A stretch of 64,000 nt of DNA from Paenibacillus sp. PvR098 (GTDB lineage: Bacteria; Bacillota; Bacilli; Paenibacillales; NBRC-103111), in contig NZ_JAFIBU010000001.1 in NCBI RefSeq assembly GCF_017833255.1, forward strand, positions 2,356,001 to 2,420,000, given 5' to 3'. Positions 51,782 to 61,074 of this stretch are shown piece after piece (position 1 is the stretch's first letter; every line of letters starts with the position of its first letter). The notes under the pieces were generated by a model. That model did not search any database and had not been told where the DNA came from. It saw only the letters and a list, made by a program, of their open reading frames with translations. The translations under genes and the position numbers were made by a program.

Positions 51782-53218
51782 TTACTTTTTTCGACTTATC
51801 GCGTGATATTCGACATATTCAGCCAAACCAATTTTTGTCCAAGTTCTTCCAATTCCACTTTGTTTGACACCGCCAAACGGCATAACTTTATCACCAAGAG
51901 CAGTACGAGAATGACTGTTTATAAATGTTGTCCCCGCTTCGATTTGCCGGGCAATCCTCAGCGCTCTGTCGACGTTTGGAGACCAGATGGAAGAGCACAG
52001 TCCATAGTCGGTGCTATTGGCCATGTGAATGACTTGTTCCTCCGTTTTGTATGGAATCAAAGGAATGACCGGTCCAAATTGTTCGCATGCGACGATTTCC
52101 GCCGCAGGTTCAACATTACCGATCACAACAGGCAGCAGGTAATAGCCGTTGTCCCATTGTTCCGGTTCCAATTTCCTGCCTAATTCCTTAACAACCGCCT
52201 GACTCATCTTCGCCCGCTGTATTAATTCTTTTACCCTGACCCATTGGTGTTTGTTGTTTAACGGTGCTAACGTGGATTGTTCATTAAAGCCGTAGCCTAC
52301 TCTTAATTCATCGACAGCTTCACACATGAGATCAAAAAAGCGCTTATACATGTTTTCTGGGACGTAAATTCGTTTAACGGCATAACAAACCTGCCCCGAT
52401 CGTATCAATGCTGCTTGTCGCAGTGCCGGGATGATCTCTTCGGGTTTCGCATCTTCCAATACGATTGCCGGGTCATTGCCTCCCAATTCTAAATTAATAT
52501 TTTTCACTGTGGCTGCCGCATCCCCCATAATCAGCTTTCCGGTATGAGTGCCGCCGGTAAAAGCGATTTTCTTCACCAATGGATTCCGGGATAAGGCCGA
52601 ACCGATTTCACCCTCACCATGCACAACGTTTATCGCGCCTGGAGGAAAGAACGCAGCCATGGTCTTCAATGCCAATGTTACGGATACCGGCGCGAATGGC
52701 GAGGGCTTCACGACAATCGTATTTCCGGATACCAACGCGGGAGCAACCTTGGACATCGTCAGTACGATCGGGGCGTTCCATGGGACAATAGCCGCCACCA
52801 CGCCCCTTGGCATTTTCTCTATACTGATCCAGCTCTCATCGTCCTCAAACCGTTCCGGCTCGAAAAACGTTTCTGCTATTTCAACGGTGTTCCTTATAAT
52901 TCTTATTCCGCCTGCAAGATCCCTCTTGGTATCCCGATGAAGCATTCCCTGCTCTTTTACCAAAAGAATCGACAATTCGTCCGCTTTTTCTTCCAACGCT
53001 TTGGCTGCAGCCAGCAGACGTTCAACACGTTCATGGATATCCGTCTTTCGCCATATTTGAAAAGCATTGTGCGCTGCATCTACCGCTTCATTGGCTTGAT
53101 TTACATTTCCTATCGCAACTTGGGCAATCACATCCGTAAGACACCCCGGGTCCCTAATATCCATGTATGTATGTCCAGAAACATCTTGATTGTTAATAAA
53201 TAAATCAATTGTCACCAT
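51782..53218 (-). CDS. Aldehyde dehydrogenase family protein
   Basis: 478 residues. Catalytic glutamate in NLELGGNDPAIV, catalytic cysteine in IRSGQVCYAVKR (about residue 286), C-terminal FGGVKQSGIGRTW. AAGGTGA precedes the ATG at 53218. It resembles benzaldehyde/lactaldehyde-type enzymes but the substrate is not readable. Forms a pair with the SDR gene 28 bases downstream, so together they could oxidise an alcohol to an acid. Confidence 0.9.
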   Translation of the reverse strand: MVTIDLFINNQDVSGHTYMDIRDPGCLTDVIAQVAIGNVNQANEAVDAAHNAFQIWRKTDIHERVERLLAAAKALEEKADELSILLVKEQGMLHRDTKRDLAGGIRIIRNTVEIAETFFEPERFEDDESWISIEKMPRGVVAAIVPWNAPIVLTMSKVAPALVSGNTIVVKPSPFAPVSVTLALKTMAAFFPPGAINVVHGEGEIGSALSRNPLVKKIAFTGGTHTGKLIMGDAAATVKNINLELGGNDPAIVLEDAKPEEIIPALRQAALIRSGQVCYAVKRIYVPENMYKRFFDLMCEAVDELRVGYGFNEQSTLAPLNNKHQWVRVKELIQRAKMSQAVVKELGRKLEPEQWDNGYYLLPVVIGNVEPAAEIVACEQFGPVIPLIPYKTEEQVIHMANSTDYGLCSSIWSPNVDRALRIARQIEAGTTFINSHSRTALGDKVMPFGGVKQSGIGRTWTKIGLAEYVEYHAISRKK

Positions 53219-53375
53219 ATCCGGTCACCTTTTTCTTGCTTGATAAATTTCAATACATTTTCCCGCACCGTGGCCACCTCGGCAAAAAGCAACCACCCCG
53301 TTTTGAAAAAGCATGACGACCGTTCCTGGAAGATTGCCGAGTTACGATAGCCACTTTATTCACCATGACGGGAAG

Positions 53376-53882
53376 TTAAGACCACATATGATGGATACCG
53401 AAAGCCTTGACAAAAACAAGGTAGGAAAGAATGGCCGCTGTTACTGAATAGAGAATCGTCAGTTTCCAACTTTCCTTTATGACCCACTTGAGGTAAATGA
53501 ACAAGGAAGCTAGGATAGCCAAAATCATGTTGGTGAAATAAATCAAAATCACAAATAGCAAGATCCATCCGGCAAAAAGCAACAAGGACTGTCCCGTTTC
53601 TTTCGAAGCTACCGGTTCTTCGGCTTTTTCGGGTTCCTCGGCCGCGCCCATCTGAACAAACGCGGTTTCGGATGCTCTTTTGTTTAAAAAAGGAAGCCTT
53701 TCCCGCACGGCAGGAAACAGGCTGTGAACCAAGTCAATACCCGAGAAGATCAGCATCGTAAAACCGACAATGCGCGGAACAAGCGCAACGTCGCTTCTCA
53801 TCCCGATGGTAATATAAAGCAACAGCCCAGTAAAAAGGAACAATAAGCCGGAAAATATGCTTTTTTCATTGATTTGGATCAA
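53376..53882 (-). CDS. tctB: Tripartite tricarboxylate transporter small permease (TctB)
   Basis: 168 residues with four membrane segments separated by a charged loop (EPEKAEEPVASKETG). The start overlaps the end of TctA by four bases, the usual TctA-TctB arrangement. The last membrane helices are at residues about 110-160. Confidence 0.88.
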   Translation of the reverse strand: MIQINEKSIFSGLLFLFTGLLLYITIGMRSDVALVPRIVGFTMLIFSGIDLVHSLFPAVRERLPFLNKRASETAFVQMGAAEEPEKAEEPVASKETGQSLLLFAGWILLFVILIYFTNMILAILASLFIYLKWVIKESWKLTILYSVTAAILSYLVFVKAFGIHHMWS

Positions 53883-55366
53883 GATTTTATGCTCCTTTCA
53901 GTCCTGTTTTTCCGCTTGTTTGAGATGAACGGATATACCAATGAAACAATAGTCAATGTTAACAAAGTCACAGCAATAGGCCTGGTAAAGAATCCCGACG
54001 GGCCAAATGTAGTCATGGATTGATGATAGGTAGCTTCCACCATTCCTCCCAATACCAATGCAATGGTAAGCGCAATTCGGGAATAACCGTATTTTTGCAT
54101 AAAGATTCCGATCAATCCGAATAGAACGGTCACGATGACATCACCGAAGCGACCTTCGATCCCATACGCGCCAAGCATGGAAATGACAATAATGGCCGGC
54201 GCCATCAAAGTACAACGGATTTTAGTCATAAAAACCAACCGGGTCCCGATGACCAAACCGAGAACCATAGCCACCACTTTAGCAACAATAGCAGCCGCAA
54301 TCAGAAAATAAGTCAAATCAAGATTTTTCTTCAACATCTCAGGACCTGGAGTCAGTCCATGCATCATCAGTCCTCCGATTAGCACAGCCATACTTGCGCT
54401 TCCCGGAATACCGAAAACCAATGTCGGGAGCAACGAACCGCCCTCCTTGGCATCGTTGGCCGATTCTACAGCGATAACTCCTTCAATTGCGCCCTTTCCG
54501 AATTTCTCTTTATCCTTCGACATTTGAACGGCGGTCCCATAAGCCATAAAACTCGCAACCGTGCCGCCCACTCCGGGAATCATGCCGAGATAGATACCGA
54601 TAAAGCACGAACGCAAGAACAGCCAGAAATTTTTGAAAACTACGGTAATGCCTTCCCAGGTGAAACCTGATTTTACTTTCACTTCTCCCGCTATCGTGTT
54701 TTCTTCCCTACTTAATTTGAATGCCTCCGTTACCGCGAATAACCCTATAATCGCAGGAACCAAACTGATTCCGTCCCACAGATAGTCCGAATCGAATGTA
54801 AAACGTTCCCCTCCCATAATCGGTTCCGTACCGATGAAAGCCAGCATCAGTCCGAGTAATGCGGATATAAAGCCGCGGAACGTGTTGCCTTGCGTTACCA
54901 CCGCAATGACGGCCAAACCGAATAATCCAAGCATAAAGAAATCCGGATAGGAAAATAACAAGATGAAATCTCTGGCAAAAGGAAGCATCAGATCCAAAAC
55001 AACAAGACCTACAAATCCCCCAAGTGCTGAGCAAAACATGGCGGCTGTGATAGCCATCCCGGCTTTGCCTTGTTTAGCCAAGGGATATCCGTCAAAGGTT
55101 GTCGCCGCATTCACCGCATCGCCTGGCGTATTAATCAATATGGAAGTGATGGAGCCGCCAAAGTTAGATGAGCCATACGCGGATAACAAAACGACAATGG
55201 CGGCTTCCGGGCTCAAACTGAAGGTAAGGGGGATCAAAAGAGCCATCGAAATCGGCCCCCCTATCCCCGGCAATATCCCGATAATAAGCCCATAAATAAC
55301 GGAACCAACCATCAATAACATCAAATCCCATTGGAACACATTTCCTATTTGAGACAGGAAACCCAA
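53879..55366 (-). CDS. tctA: Tripartite tricarboxylate transporter large permease (TctA)
   Basis: 495 residues, about 11-12 membrane segments. It carries the two family repeats: GILPGIGGPISMALLIPLTF near residue 30 and GMIPGVGGTVASFMAYG near residue 265. Also SILINTPGDAVNAATTFDG. Ion-coupled importer of carboxylates; in aromatic clusters TTT systems carry terephthalate, citrate-like or other acids. Confidence 0.95.
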   Translation of the reverse strand: MGFLSQIGNVFQWDLMLLMVGSVIYGLIIGILPGIGGPISMALLIPLTFSLSPEAAIVVLLSAYGSSNFGGSITSILINTPGDAVNAATTFDGYPLAKQGKAGMAITAAMFCSALGGFVGLVVLDLMLPFARDFILLFSYPDFFMLGLFGLAVIAVVTQGNTFRGFISALLGLMLAFIGTEPIMGGERFTFDSDYLWDGISLVPAIIGLFAVTEAFKLSREENTIAGEVKVKSGFTWEGITVVFKNFWLFLRSCFIGIYLGMIPGVGGTVASFMAYGTAVQMSKDKEKFGKGAIEGVIAVESANDAKEGGSLLPTLVFGIPGSASMAVLIGGLMMHGLTPGPEMLKKNLDLTYFLIAAAIVAKVVAMVLGLVIGTRLVFMTKIRCTLMAPAIIVISMLGAYGIEGRFGDVIVTVLFGLIGIFMQKYGYSRIALTIALVLGGMVEATYHQSMTTFGPSGFFTRPIAVTLLTLTIVSLVYPFISNKRKNRTERSIKS

Positions 55367-55476
55367 GTTAGTTCCTCCCCTGTGAACGGTAATTATTTTT
55401 TGGATTACAGTTGGACTGATGCGCAGTACGCAACTGAAATCGTGTTCTCGTGTTCTTTCTACTGGATAAATCGCAT

Positions 55477-56547
55477 CTAGCCTTTGAACAACACTTCAAT
55501 GACACTCTTATATTTACCGAACGTTTCAAACGCTTTTTTTACGGCTTCCGTAGACTCTTGCGGCGATAAATAATGGGTGCTTAACTCCAGCTTCTTGATG
55601 CTTTCTTGAAATTGCGGATCTTCTATCGCCTTCTTCAGCGCATCGGACAATATTTTTGCTACAGCCGGGTCCGTTCCCGGGGGAGCGGCAACCATTCGGG
55701 CAAACGTGAAGGCATTGACATATTCCGAATACCCCAAATCTTTGGCGCTCGGAACTCCAGGCAGTTCGGGGTGAGGTTCATTATCCAGATAAGCAAGCGG
55801 TCTCAAGTCGCCATTCTGAATGTTAGCACGAACGGTATCATAGGAAGGCGTACTAAATTCTCCGTCACCGCGGATGATGGAAAGTGCCGTAGACGCGGTA
55901 TCATTGTGGTTCAACGACTTCCATTTCACTTTAAGGACATCCATCAGGATTGCATTGGCGATGGTTGTGCTGGCGGTCATTCCGTTGGTGCTCACGATCA
56001 TTTCTTTATTGACTTTTTTGATATCCTCCAGAGATTGATACTTACTTTTTCCACCAACAACAGCTACCGTAACGTCCTTCGACACCTGACCCAACCAAGT
56101 GAATTTATTCAAGTCATATTTTACATTGCCCATCAACTGGGAGACAGCCATGCCGCTAAGGGTCAGAATCTGGATCGTATGTCCGTCAGGTTTGGCTTTG
56201 GCCAGAGCTTCGGTTGCTATAACTTGGCCTGCGCCGGGGATGTTTTCGATCACTACGGGATAATCCCCGGGCAAATACTTCTCCAAATAAGGCGCCAATG
56301 CTCGGGCCCACGTGTCGAAACCTCCGCCGGGATTTGCGCCTACAATAAACCTGATTCTCTCTTTAGGGAAATTGACTGCCGGTTCGCTGCCTAGAGCCGC
56401 TGTTGCAGCAGGAGTAGTTTCCATCCCGCCGGTTTTGGCATCGCCGCCGGTACTCTTGGCAGAGCTGCAGCCTATTAAAGAAATACAAATCAATAAAACA
56501 AGAATGATATGGAAGTAAGACCTCCTGTAAACCAATGCATTTTTCAA
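55477..56547 (-). CDS. tctC: Tripartite tricarboxylate transporter binding lipoprotein (TctC/Bug), copy 2, TTG start
   Basis: 356 residues if translation starts at TTG 56547, seven bases after GGAGGG. That choice puts the hydrophobic signal and lipobox LIGC near residue 26, whereas an upstream start would add 50 unlikely residues. Bug fold: FIVGANPGGGFDTWARALAP and NIPGAGQVIATEALAKAKPD. It aligns throughout with 56761..57852, a tandem duplicate. Confidence 0.9.
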   Translation of the reverse strand: MKNALVYRRSYFHIILVLLICISLIGCSSAKSTGGDAKTGGMETTPAATAALGSEPAVNFPKERIRFIVGANPGGGFDTWARALAPYLEKYLPGDYPVVIENIPGAGQVIATEALAKAKPDGHTIQILTLSGMAVSQLMGNVKYDLNKFTWLGQVSKDVTVAVVGGKSKYQSLEDIKKVNKEMIVSTNGMTASTTIANAILMDVLKVKWKSLNHNDTASTALSIIRGDGEFSTPSYDTVRANIQNGDLRPLAYLDNEPHPELPGVPSAKDLGYSEYVNAFTFARMVAAPPGTDPAVAKILSDALKKAIEDPQFQESIKKLELSTHYLSPQESTEAVKKAFETFGKYKSVIEVLFKG

Positions 56548-56760
56548 ACAAAATCCCTCCGTTACCTCGTTTTTAACTCTTTTAAGGGCGGCCGGCGTAT
56601 ATCCATATCTAAAGTAAGAACGCGATACCTGTCTGCGGATGGGTATTTGTCGTATACGAAGGGCGCTGTCTTCGCTGTTTACCCGATGATTCCGATTCGG
56701 CATTCGATCTATTATTGCGGCTGCAGCGCCCCAATTTGGAAATCGTACATAAGACTGCCG

Positions 56761-57852
56761 TTACATCTTGAACAACTCCGTTACAACGTCCTTATATTTC
56801 ACAAACGTTTCGAGCGTTTTCTTTACGGATGCAGCCGACTCTTCCGGTGAAAGATATTGTGTGTTGAGCTGCATCTTGGAGAGAATCTGTTGAAACTCAG
56901 GATCCTCGACCGTCTTTTTCAGGGCATCGGACAATACTTTTGCCACGGCCGGATCGGTTCCCGGCGGAGCGGCTATCGTGCGGGCAAAATTAAATGCGTC
57001 GGCATATTCGCCAAGACCCAAGTCTTTAGCATTCTGAACATTCGGCATTTTGGGATGAGATTTCATATCCAAATAGGCGACCGGTTTCACATCGCCGTTC
57101 TCGATGTAAGGACGAATGCTGTCATAGGAATTCAGGGTAAAATCTGCATCTCCACGCACAATAGACAGGATAGACTGCGACGTGTCGCCATGGTTGAGCG
57201 GCTTCCAATCGATTCCGAGCACTTTAAACAGAATGGCGTTGGCAATCGTGTTGCTTCCGGTTAGTCCTTTGGTGGCAACAACAATCTGCTTCTTGTCGTT
57301 AACCATATCCTGAAGGGAATTGTATTTGCTTTTCGCTCCCACTGCCACCGCAGTAACATCATTGCTTACTTGGCCAATCCAGGTGAATTTGTTCAAATCG
57401 AATTTCACATTCTCCACCAGTTGGGTGGCAGCCATGCCGCTAACCGTGACAAGCAGAATCGTATGTCCGTCCGGCTTGGCTTTGGCCAGGTACTCGGTAG
57501 CCGCCCTTCCCCCTGCACCGGCCATGTTCGTGACCACAACCGGATAATCACCTGGCAAATATTTTTCCAAAAAAGGAGTAATCGCACGCGCCCAGTTATC
57601 AAAGCCTCCGCCAGCCGTAGCCCCTACCAAAAATTCAATCTTCTGTGTAGGGAAATTTACGGGAGCTTTGGTTTCGCTTGGTTTGCTGTCGCTTCCTGTT
57701 TTCGTATCTGCGCCCGCTTGCTGCGGTGCCAAAGTTTTGTCATTGGAACCCGCACCCGGTGGTCCGGACGCGCAGCCCGCCACAAACACGGCCAATATTA
57801 AAATGATCGACAAAGGAAAAAACAACCGACGGTTTAACCGAATCGTTCTCAT
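56761..57852 (-). CDS. tctC: Tripartite tricarboxylate transporter binding lipoprotein (TctC/Bug), copy 1
   Basis: 363 residues. Signal with lipobox FVAGC near residue 26, linker of G, S, D and K residues, then FLVGATAGGGFDNWARAITP and NMAGAGGRAATEYLAKAKPD, the ligand-loop segments of the Bug family. AGGGG precedes the ATG. First gene of the TTT importer operon (tctC, tctC, tctA, tctB). Confidence 0.92.
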   Translation of the reverse strand: MRTIRLNRRLFFPLSIILILAVFVAGCASGPPGAGSNDKTLAPQQAGADTKTGSDSKPSETKAPVNFPTQKIEFLVGATAGGGFDNWARAITPFLEKYLPGDYPVVVTNMAGAGGRAATEYLAKAKPDGHTILLVTVSGMAATQLVENVKFDLNKFTWIGQVSNDVTAVAVGAKSKYNSLQDMVNDKKQIVVATKGLTGSNTIANAILFKVLGIDWKPLNHGDTSQSILSIVRGDADFTLNSYDSIRPYIENGDVKPVAYLDMKSHPKMPNVQNAKDLGLGEYADAFNFARTIAAPPGTDPAVAKVLSDALKKTVEDPEFQQILSKMQLNTQYLSPEESAASVKKTLETFVKYKDVVTELFKM

Positions 57853-57970
57853 ACATCATTCCCCTTATCAGTGGATTCATGTTATTGGTTACAAACCCTC
57901 TCTGCTGTGCATATTACAGATTAAGCGCTTACACAAATGTTCGCCGAACACGTCAATTTAAGCGTTCCGG

Positions 57971-57994
57971 CCTCCCGGCCTTAAAGGCCGGAGG
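57971..57994 (-). other. GC-rich hairpin between UbiD and TctC genes
   Basis: GGCCGG pairs with CCGGCC around a TTAAA loop, extended by AGG/CCT with one bulged base. It lies about 30 bases past the UbiD stop, with no U-run. It may stabilise the UbiD transcript end or weaken read-through into the transporter genes. Confidence 0.5.
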
Positions 57995-58021
57995 CAAGTC
58001 ATTCGTTATGCCGCGCTTTTA

Positions 58022-59473
58022 TTAGCTTTTGACCAAACTCTGGCGCTCTAACAGATGTCTGTATTTTTCTTCTACATTGCGAAGCTGCTCGGCGTCCGTT
58101 TCAATGACCGGCGAAAATTTATCCTTCCATTCATAAGGCCGACAGGCATCGATAATCGCCCGCGAGGTAAAGAGCTTCTGCCCCTCGGGCATCGCCGGAT
58201 CCAACGGAGCGTTGTAGGTACGGCGGATAATATCGATCGATTTCTCGGGATCGGTGCGCGTCGACATCGCCCATATCACTTCACCCAGGTTGGTCGGATC
58301 GATATCCTCATCCACCACGACCACGTATCGACCCATCCGTACGCCCTCGTTGCATTGGGATGCAATCAAAGCCGCCTGCTTGGCATGACCGGCATAACGC
58401 TGCTTGATGCTGATGATGTTGAATAAGCGGGTGCCTCCGGCTTCATGGCACCAAACTCCCCGAACGTCGGGAACGCCAACTGCCTCCAGCGCATTCCAGA
58501 TCTCCGCGGACTTCTCGACCGCCCTGTAGAAGGTAATCGTTGAAGGAGGTTTAACCGGCGGGTGGGCATGAATGATCGGATTATCCCGGTACAAAATTCT
58601 TTCGATGCGAATCACCGGTTCCGGTTTTACTTCCTTCGCATAGTAACCCGTCCATTCGCCGAAAGGTCCTTCGTCCAGTTCCTCGCCCGGGTGCATAAAT
58701 CCTTCCAGAACGATTTCAGCTCCTGCCGGGATAGGCAACCCGGTCAAATCGCTAATGACGACCTCCGTTGGACGTCCACGCAAGCCGCCGGCCAAATCGT
58801 ATTCGCAAACCTCCTCATGCGAATGCGTCGAGGAAAAGACGAAGTGCAGTGGATCGGAGCCGAGGATAAGCGCAAATGGTGCCGGCTTTCCTTTAGCCCA
58901 CCATTGTTCCCGATGCAGCTTTGCGTGCTTTCCGGGTTCCACATAGTTGCCGACCAGATTCTTGCCCAGGATTTGACCGCGGTATGTCCCTAAATTGACC
59001 CATCCGGTATCGGGATCCTGCGTAACCACCACGTTGCCGGTGCCGATATAAGCGCCGCCGTCGCGTTGGTGCCACTTCGGTATCGGCAAACGGGTCAAAT
59101 CGATTTCATCGCCGACCAGGCGGTTTTGCAAAATCGGACCGTCGGCGACCACCTTATACGGAAGCTGTTTATGCTCGTTCAGCTTGCCTTTCCATTCCTT
59201 GACCAGACCCATTTTGTCACGGGCCGACAATCCGAAGGTATAAGCCAACCGTTCGGGTGCGCCCAAAAGATTGACGATGAAGCGAATATTGAGGGGGTTC
59301 TCGCAGTCCTTCATTTTATCAATCAGTAAAGCCGGACTTCCATCCTGGTGACATATCCAATCAATGAGCGCCGGAACCTCCTCATGAAGCGAAGCATTGC
59401 TGACGGTACGAATTTCACCCTTTTCTTCCAAATCCTCAATCCAACCACGCAGATCGTCAAAGCGAATATCCAT
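58022..59473 (-). CDS. UbiD-family decarboxylase (copy B)
   Basis: 483 residues from the ATG at 59473 (GGGAGGT seven bases upstream). Catalytic arginine in VNLGTYRGQILGK (about residue 160), glutamate pair in LDEGPFGEWTGYY (about 268-280), and the substrate-side segment AHPPVKPPSTITFY. Requires prenylated FMN from a UbiX enzyme. Its closest relative here is copy C, 80 bases upstream; both share GPFGEWTGYY. The expected reaction is decarboxylation of an aromatic or conjugated acid; substrate unknown. Confidence 0.93.
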   Translation of the reverse strand: MDIRFDDLRGWIEDLEEKGEIRTVSNASLHEEVPALIDWICHQDGSPALLIDKMKDCENPLNIRFIVNLLGAPERLAYTFGLSARDKMGLVKEWKGKLNEHKQLPYKVVADGPILQNRLVGDEIDLTRLPIPKWHQRDGGAYIGTGNVVVTQDPDTGWVNLGTYRGQILGKNLVGNYVEPGKHAKLHREQWWAKGKPAPFALILGSDPLHFVFSSTHSHEEVCEYDLAGGLRGRPTEVVISDLTGLPIPAGAEIVLEGFMHPGEELDEGPFGEWTGYYAKEVKPEPVIRIERILYRDNPIIHAHPPVKPPSTITFYRAVEKSAEIWNALEAVGVPDVRGVWCHEAGGTRLFNIISIKQRYAGHAKQAALIASQCNEGVRMGRYVVVVDEDIDPTNLGEVIWAMSTRTDPEKSIDIIRRTYNAPLDPAMPEGQKLFTSRAIIDACRPYEWKDKFSPVIETDAEQLRNVEEKYRHLLERQSLVKS

Positions 59474-59553
59474 GCCAAATACCTCCCAAAATAATATTAT
59501 TATAATCCTCTGTACTGCTCTTGCTTCGAGGTTGTTTAACATAAAAATCCGAT

Positions 59554-61026
59554 TTATTTAAATAACCAGCCGAATTTTTCTTTTACCTTCTTGGTCTTTT
59601 CCGGACTGAGCATATTGACCGGCGGGAACTGATCGCGCCACTCCCATGGGCGGCAAGCGTCAATAATACACCTGGAATTCGTCAGATTCTCGGCGGCTTT
59701 CTTGTCCGGATGGATGCGCGGATCCAGCCTCGTGCTCCAAGCCCGGTCGACAATATCGATCGATTCGGCCGGATCCGACCGCGTAACCATCGCCCACATC
59801 ACTTCTTCCAAATCGGATACATCAATGTCATCGTCCACCACGACGACATACTTGCCGGCATAGTTGCCGACACGGCAAAACGTTGCAATGTGACCCGCCT
59901 GCCTTGCGTGCCCAGGGTAGCGCTGTTTGATGGATACGGCGAGAAACATCCGGTTCGTTCCGATCTCATGTGCCCAGGCCCCGGTTACGTCCGGAACTCC
60001 GGCCTTTCCCATCTCTTCCTTTAACATCGCCGAACGAAGAATGGCGCGGAAACGAGCGATGCTATCGGGCGGACGAGAAGGGGGGCAACCCAGGATGATC
60101 GGATTGTTCCGGTAATAGATCGCTTTAACGTCCATCACCGGCTCTTCCTTTTCCCCGCTGCCGTAATACCCGGTCCATTCGCCGAAAGGCCCTTCCTTCA
60201 TGCTCTTATCCGGTTGCACGAAGCCTTCCAATACGATCTCGGCATGCGCCGGTATAGGCAAACCGGTCAGTTTCCCCTTTACGACGGGATAAGGTTTTCC
60301 CCGCAATGCTCCCGCTACATCATACTCAGTGACGTCAAACGGAACTTCGTTGCAGGACATCAAAAAAAGCAAAGGATCTCCGCCAACCACGATCGCTACC
60401 GGCATGGGTTCTTTTCTTGCAAAGTATTTATCGCGATGTATGCGTCCGTGTTTGCCCGGAGAGATGTAAAACCCTACCGTTTTGTCATCATGGACCATGA
60501 CGCGGTAAGTCCCTAAATTCACGATTCCCGTTTCAGGATCTTTGGTGATGACAAAACATCCCGTGCCGATATAACGTCCTCCGTCCAGCTCATGCCAAAA
60601 AGGCGCGGGAAATTGCTGTACATTCACCTCCTCGCCCATTTGAATATTCTCAAACACCGGACCATCTTCAATATATTCATAGGGAAGCGGTTTTAAGCTT
60701 TTGTATATGTCATAAAATGTGTCGCTGGCTTCTTGCTTACTAAATTCCGTCGGCAACCCCAAACTCATGTTCATCCGCTTTCCGGCAAAAAAATTAGTGA
60801 GGACGCGGAAGCCCTGCGGATAACCCGGTATGTTGTCGAACAACGCCGCCGGGGAGGGATATGTATGATGCAAAATCTCGGTGGCATCTCCGATGTCTTC
60901 CTCCCAAGTAGCGCCGTTCACATGACGAAGCTCACCCAACCGTTCCACTTCATCCAACCATTCTCTAAGATCTTGATAGGGTATTTGGTATTGAGATATA
61001 CTCCTGTCGTCTAAATTTTTGGCCAT
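59554..61026 (-). CDS. UbiD-family decarboxylase (copy C)
   Basis: 490 residues from the ATG at 61026 (AAAGGAG seven bases upstream). Arginine in VNLGTYRVMVHDDKTVG, glutamates in MKEGPFGEWTGYY, and NPIILGCPPSRPPDSIARF in the substrate region. The segment after the arginine (VMVHDDK) differs from copy B (GQILGKN), so the pair may form a hetero-oligomer or use different substrates. It lies between copy B and an ALDH, all probably one transcript that begins with the Rieske dioxygenase. Confidence 0.93.
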   Translation of the reverse strand: MAKNLDDRSISQYQIPYQDLREWLDEVERLGELRHVNGATWEEDIGDATEILHHTYPSPAALFDNIPGYPQGFRVLTNFFAGKRMNMSLGLPTEFSKQEASDTFYDIYKSLKPLPYEYIEDGPVFENIQMGEEVNVQQFPAPFWHELDGGRYIGTGCFVITKDPETGIVNLGTYRVMVHDDKTVGFYISPGKHGRIHRDKYFARKEPMPVAIVVGGDPLLFLMSCNEVPFDVTEYDVAGALRGKPYPVVKGKLTGLPIPAHAEIVLEGFVQPDKSMKEGPFGEWTGYYGSGEKEEPVMDVKAIYYRNNPIILGCPPSRPPDSIARFRAILRSAMLKEEMGKAGVPDVTGAWAHEIGTNRMFLAVSIKQRYPGHARQAGHIATFCRVGNYAGKYVVVVDDDIDVSDLEEVMWAMVTRSDPAESIDIVDRAWSTRLDPRIHPDKKAAENLTNSRCIIDACRPWEWRDQFPPVNMLSPEKTKKVKEKFGWLFK

Positions 61027-61074
61027 TGTCAATCTCCTTTCGGAAATTAGGGGGGGATTCAGGTAAACGATCCT

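Noticed and set aside
53219-53375. Short frames upstream of the ALDH gene, one starting MVNKVAIVT like an SDR
   Set aside because: The similarity stops after nine residues and neither frame is longer than about 40 codons; too little to call a gene remnant.
55606-56394. 262-residue plus-strand frame opposite the TctC gene
   Set aside because: It is antisense to a well supported binding protein and has no ribosome site or recognisable domain.
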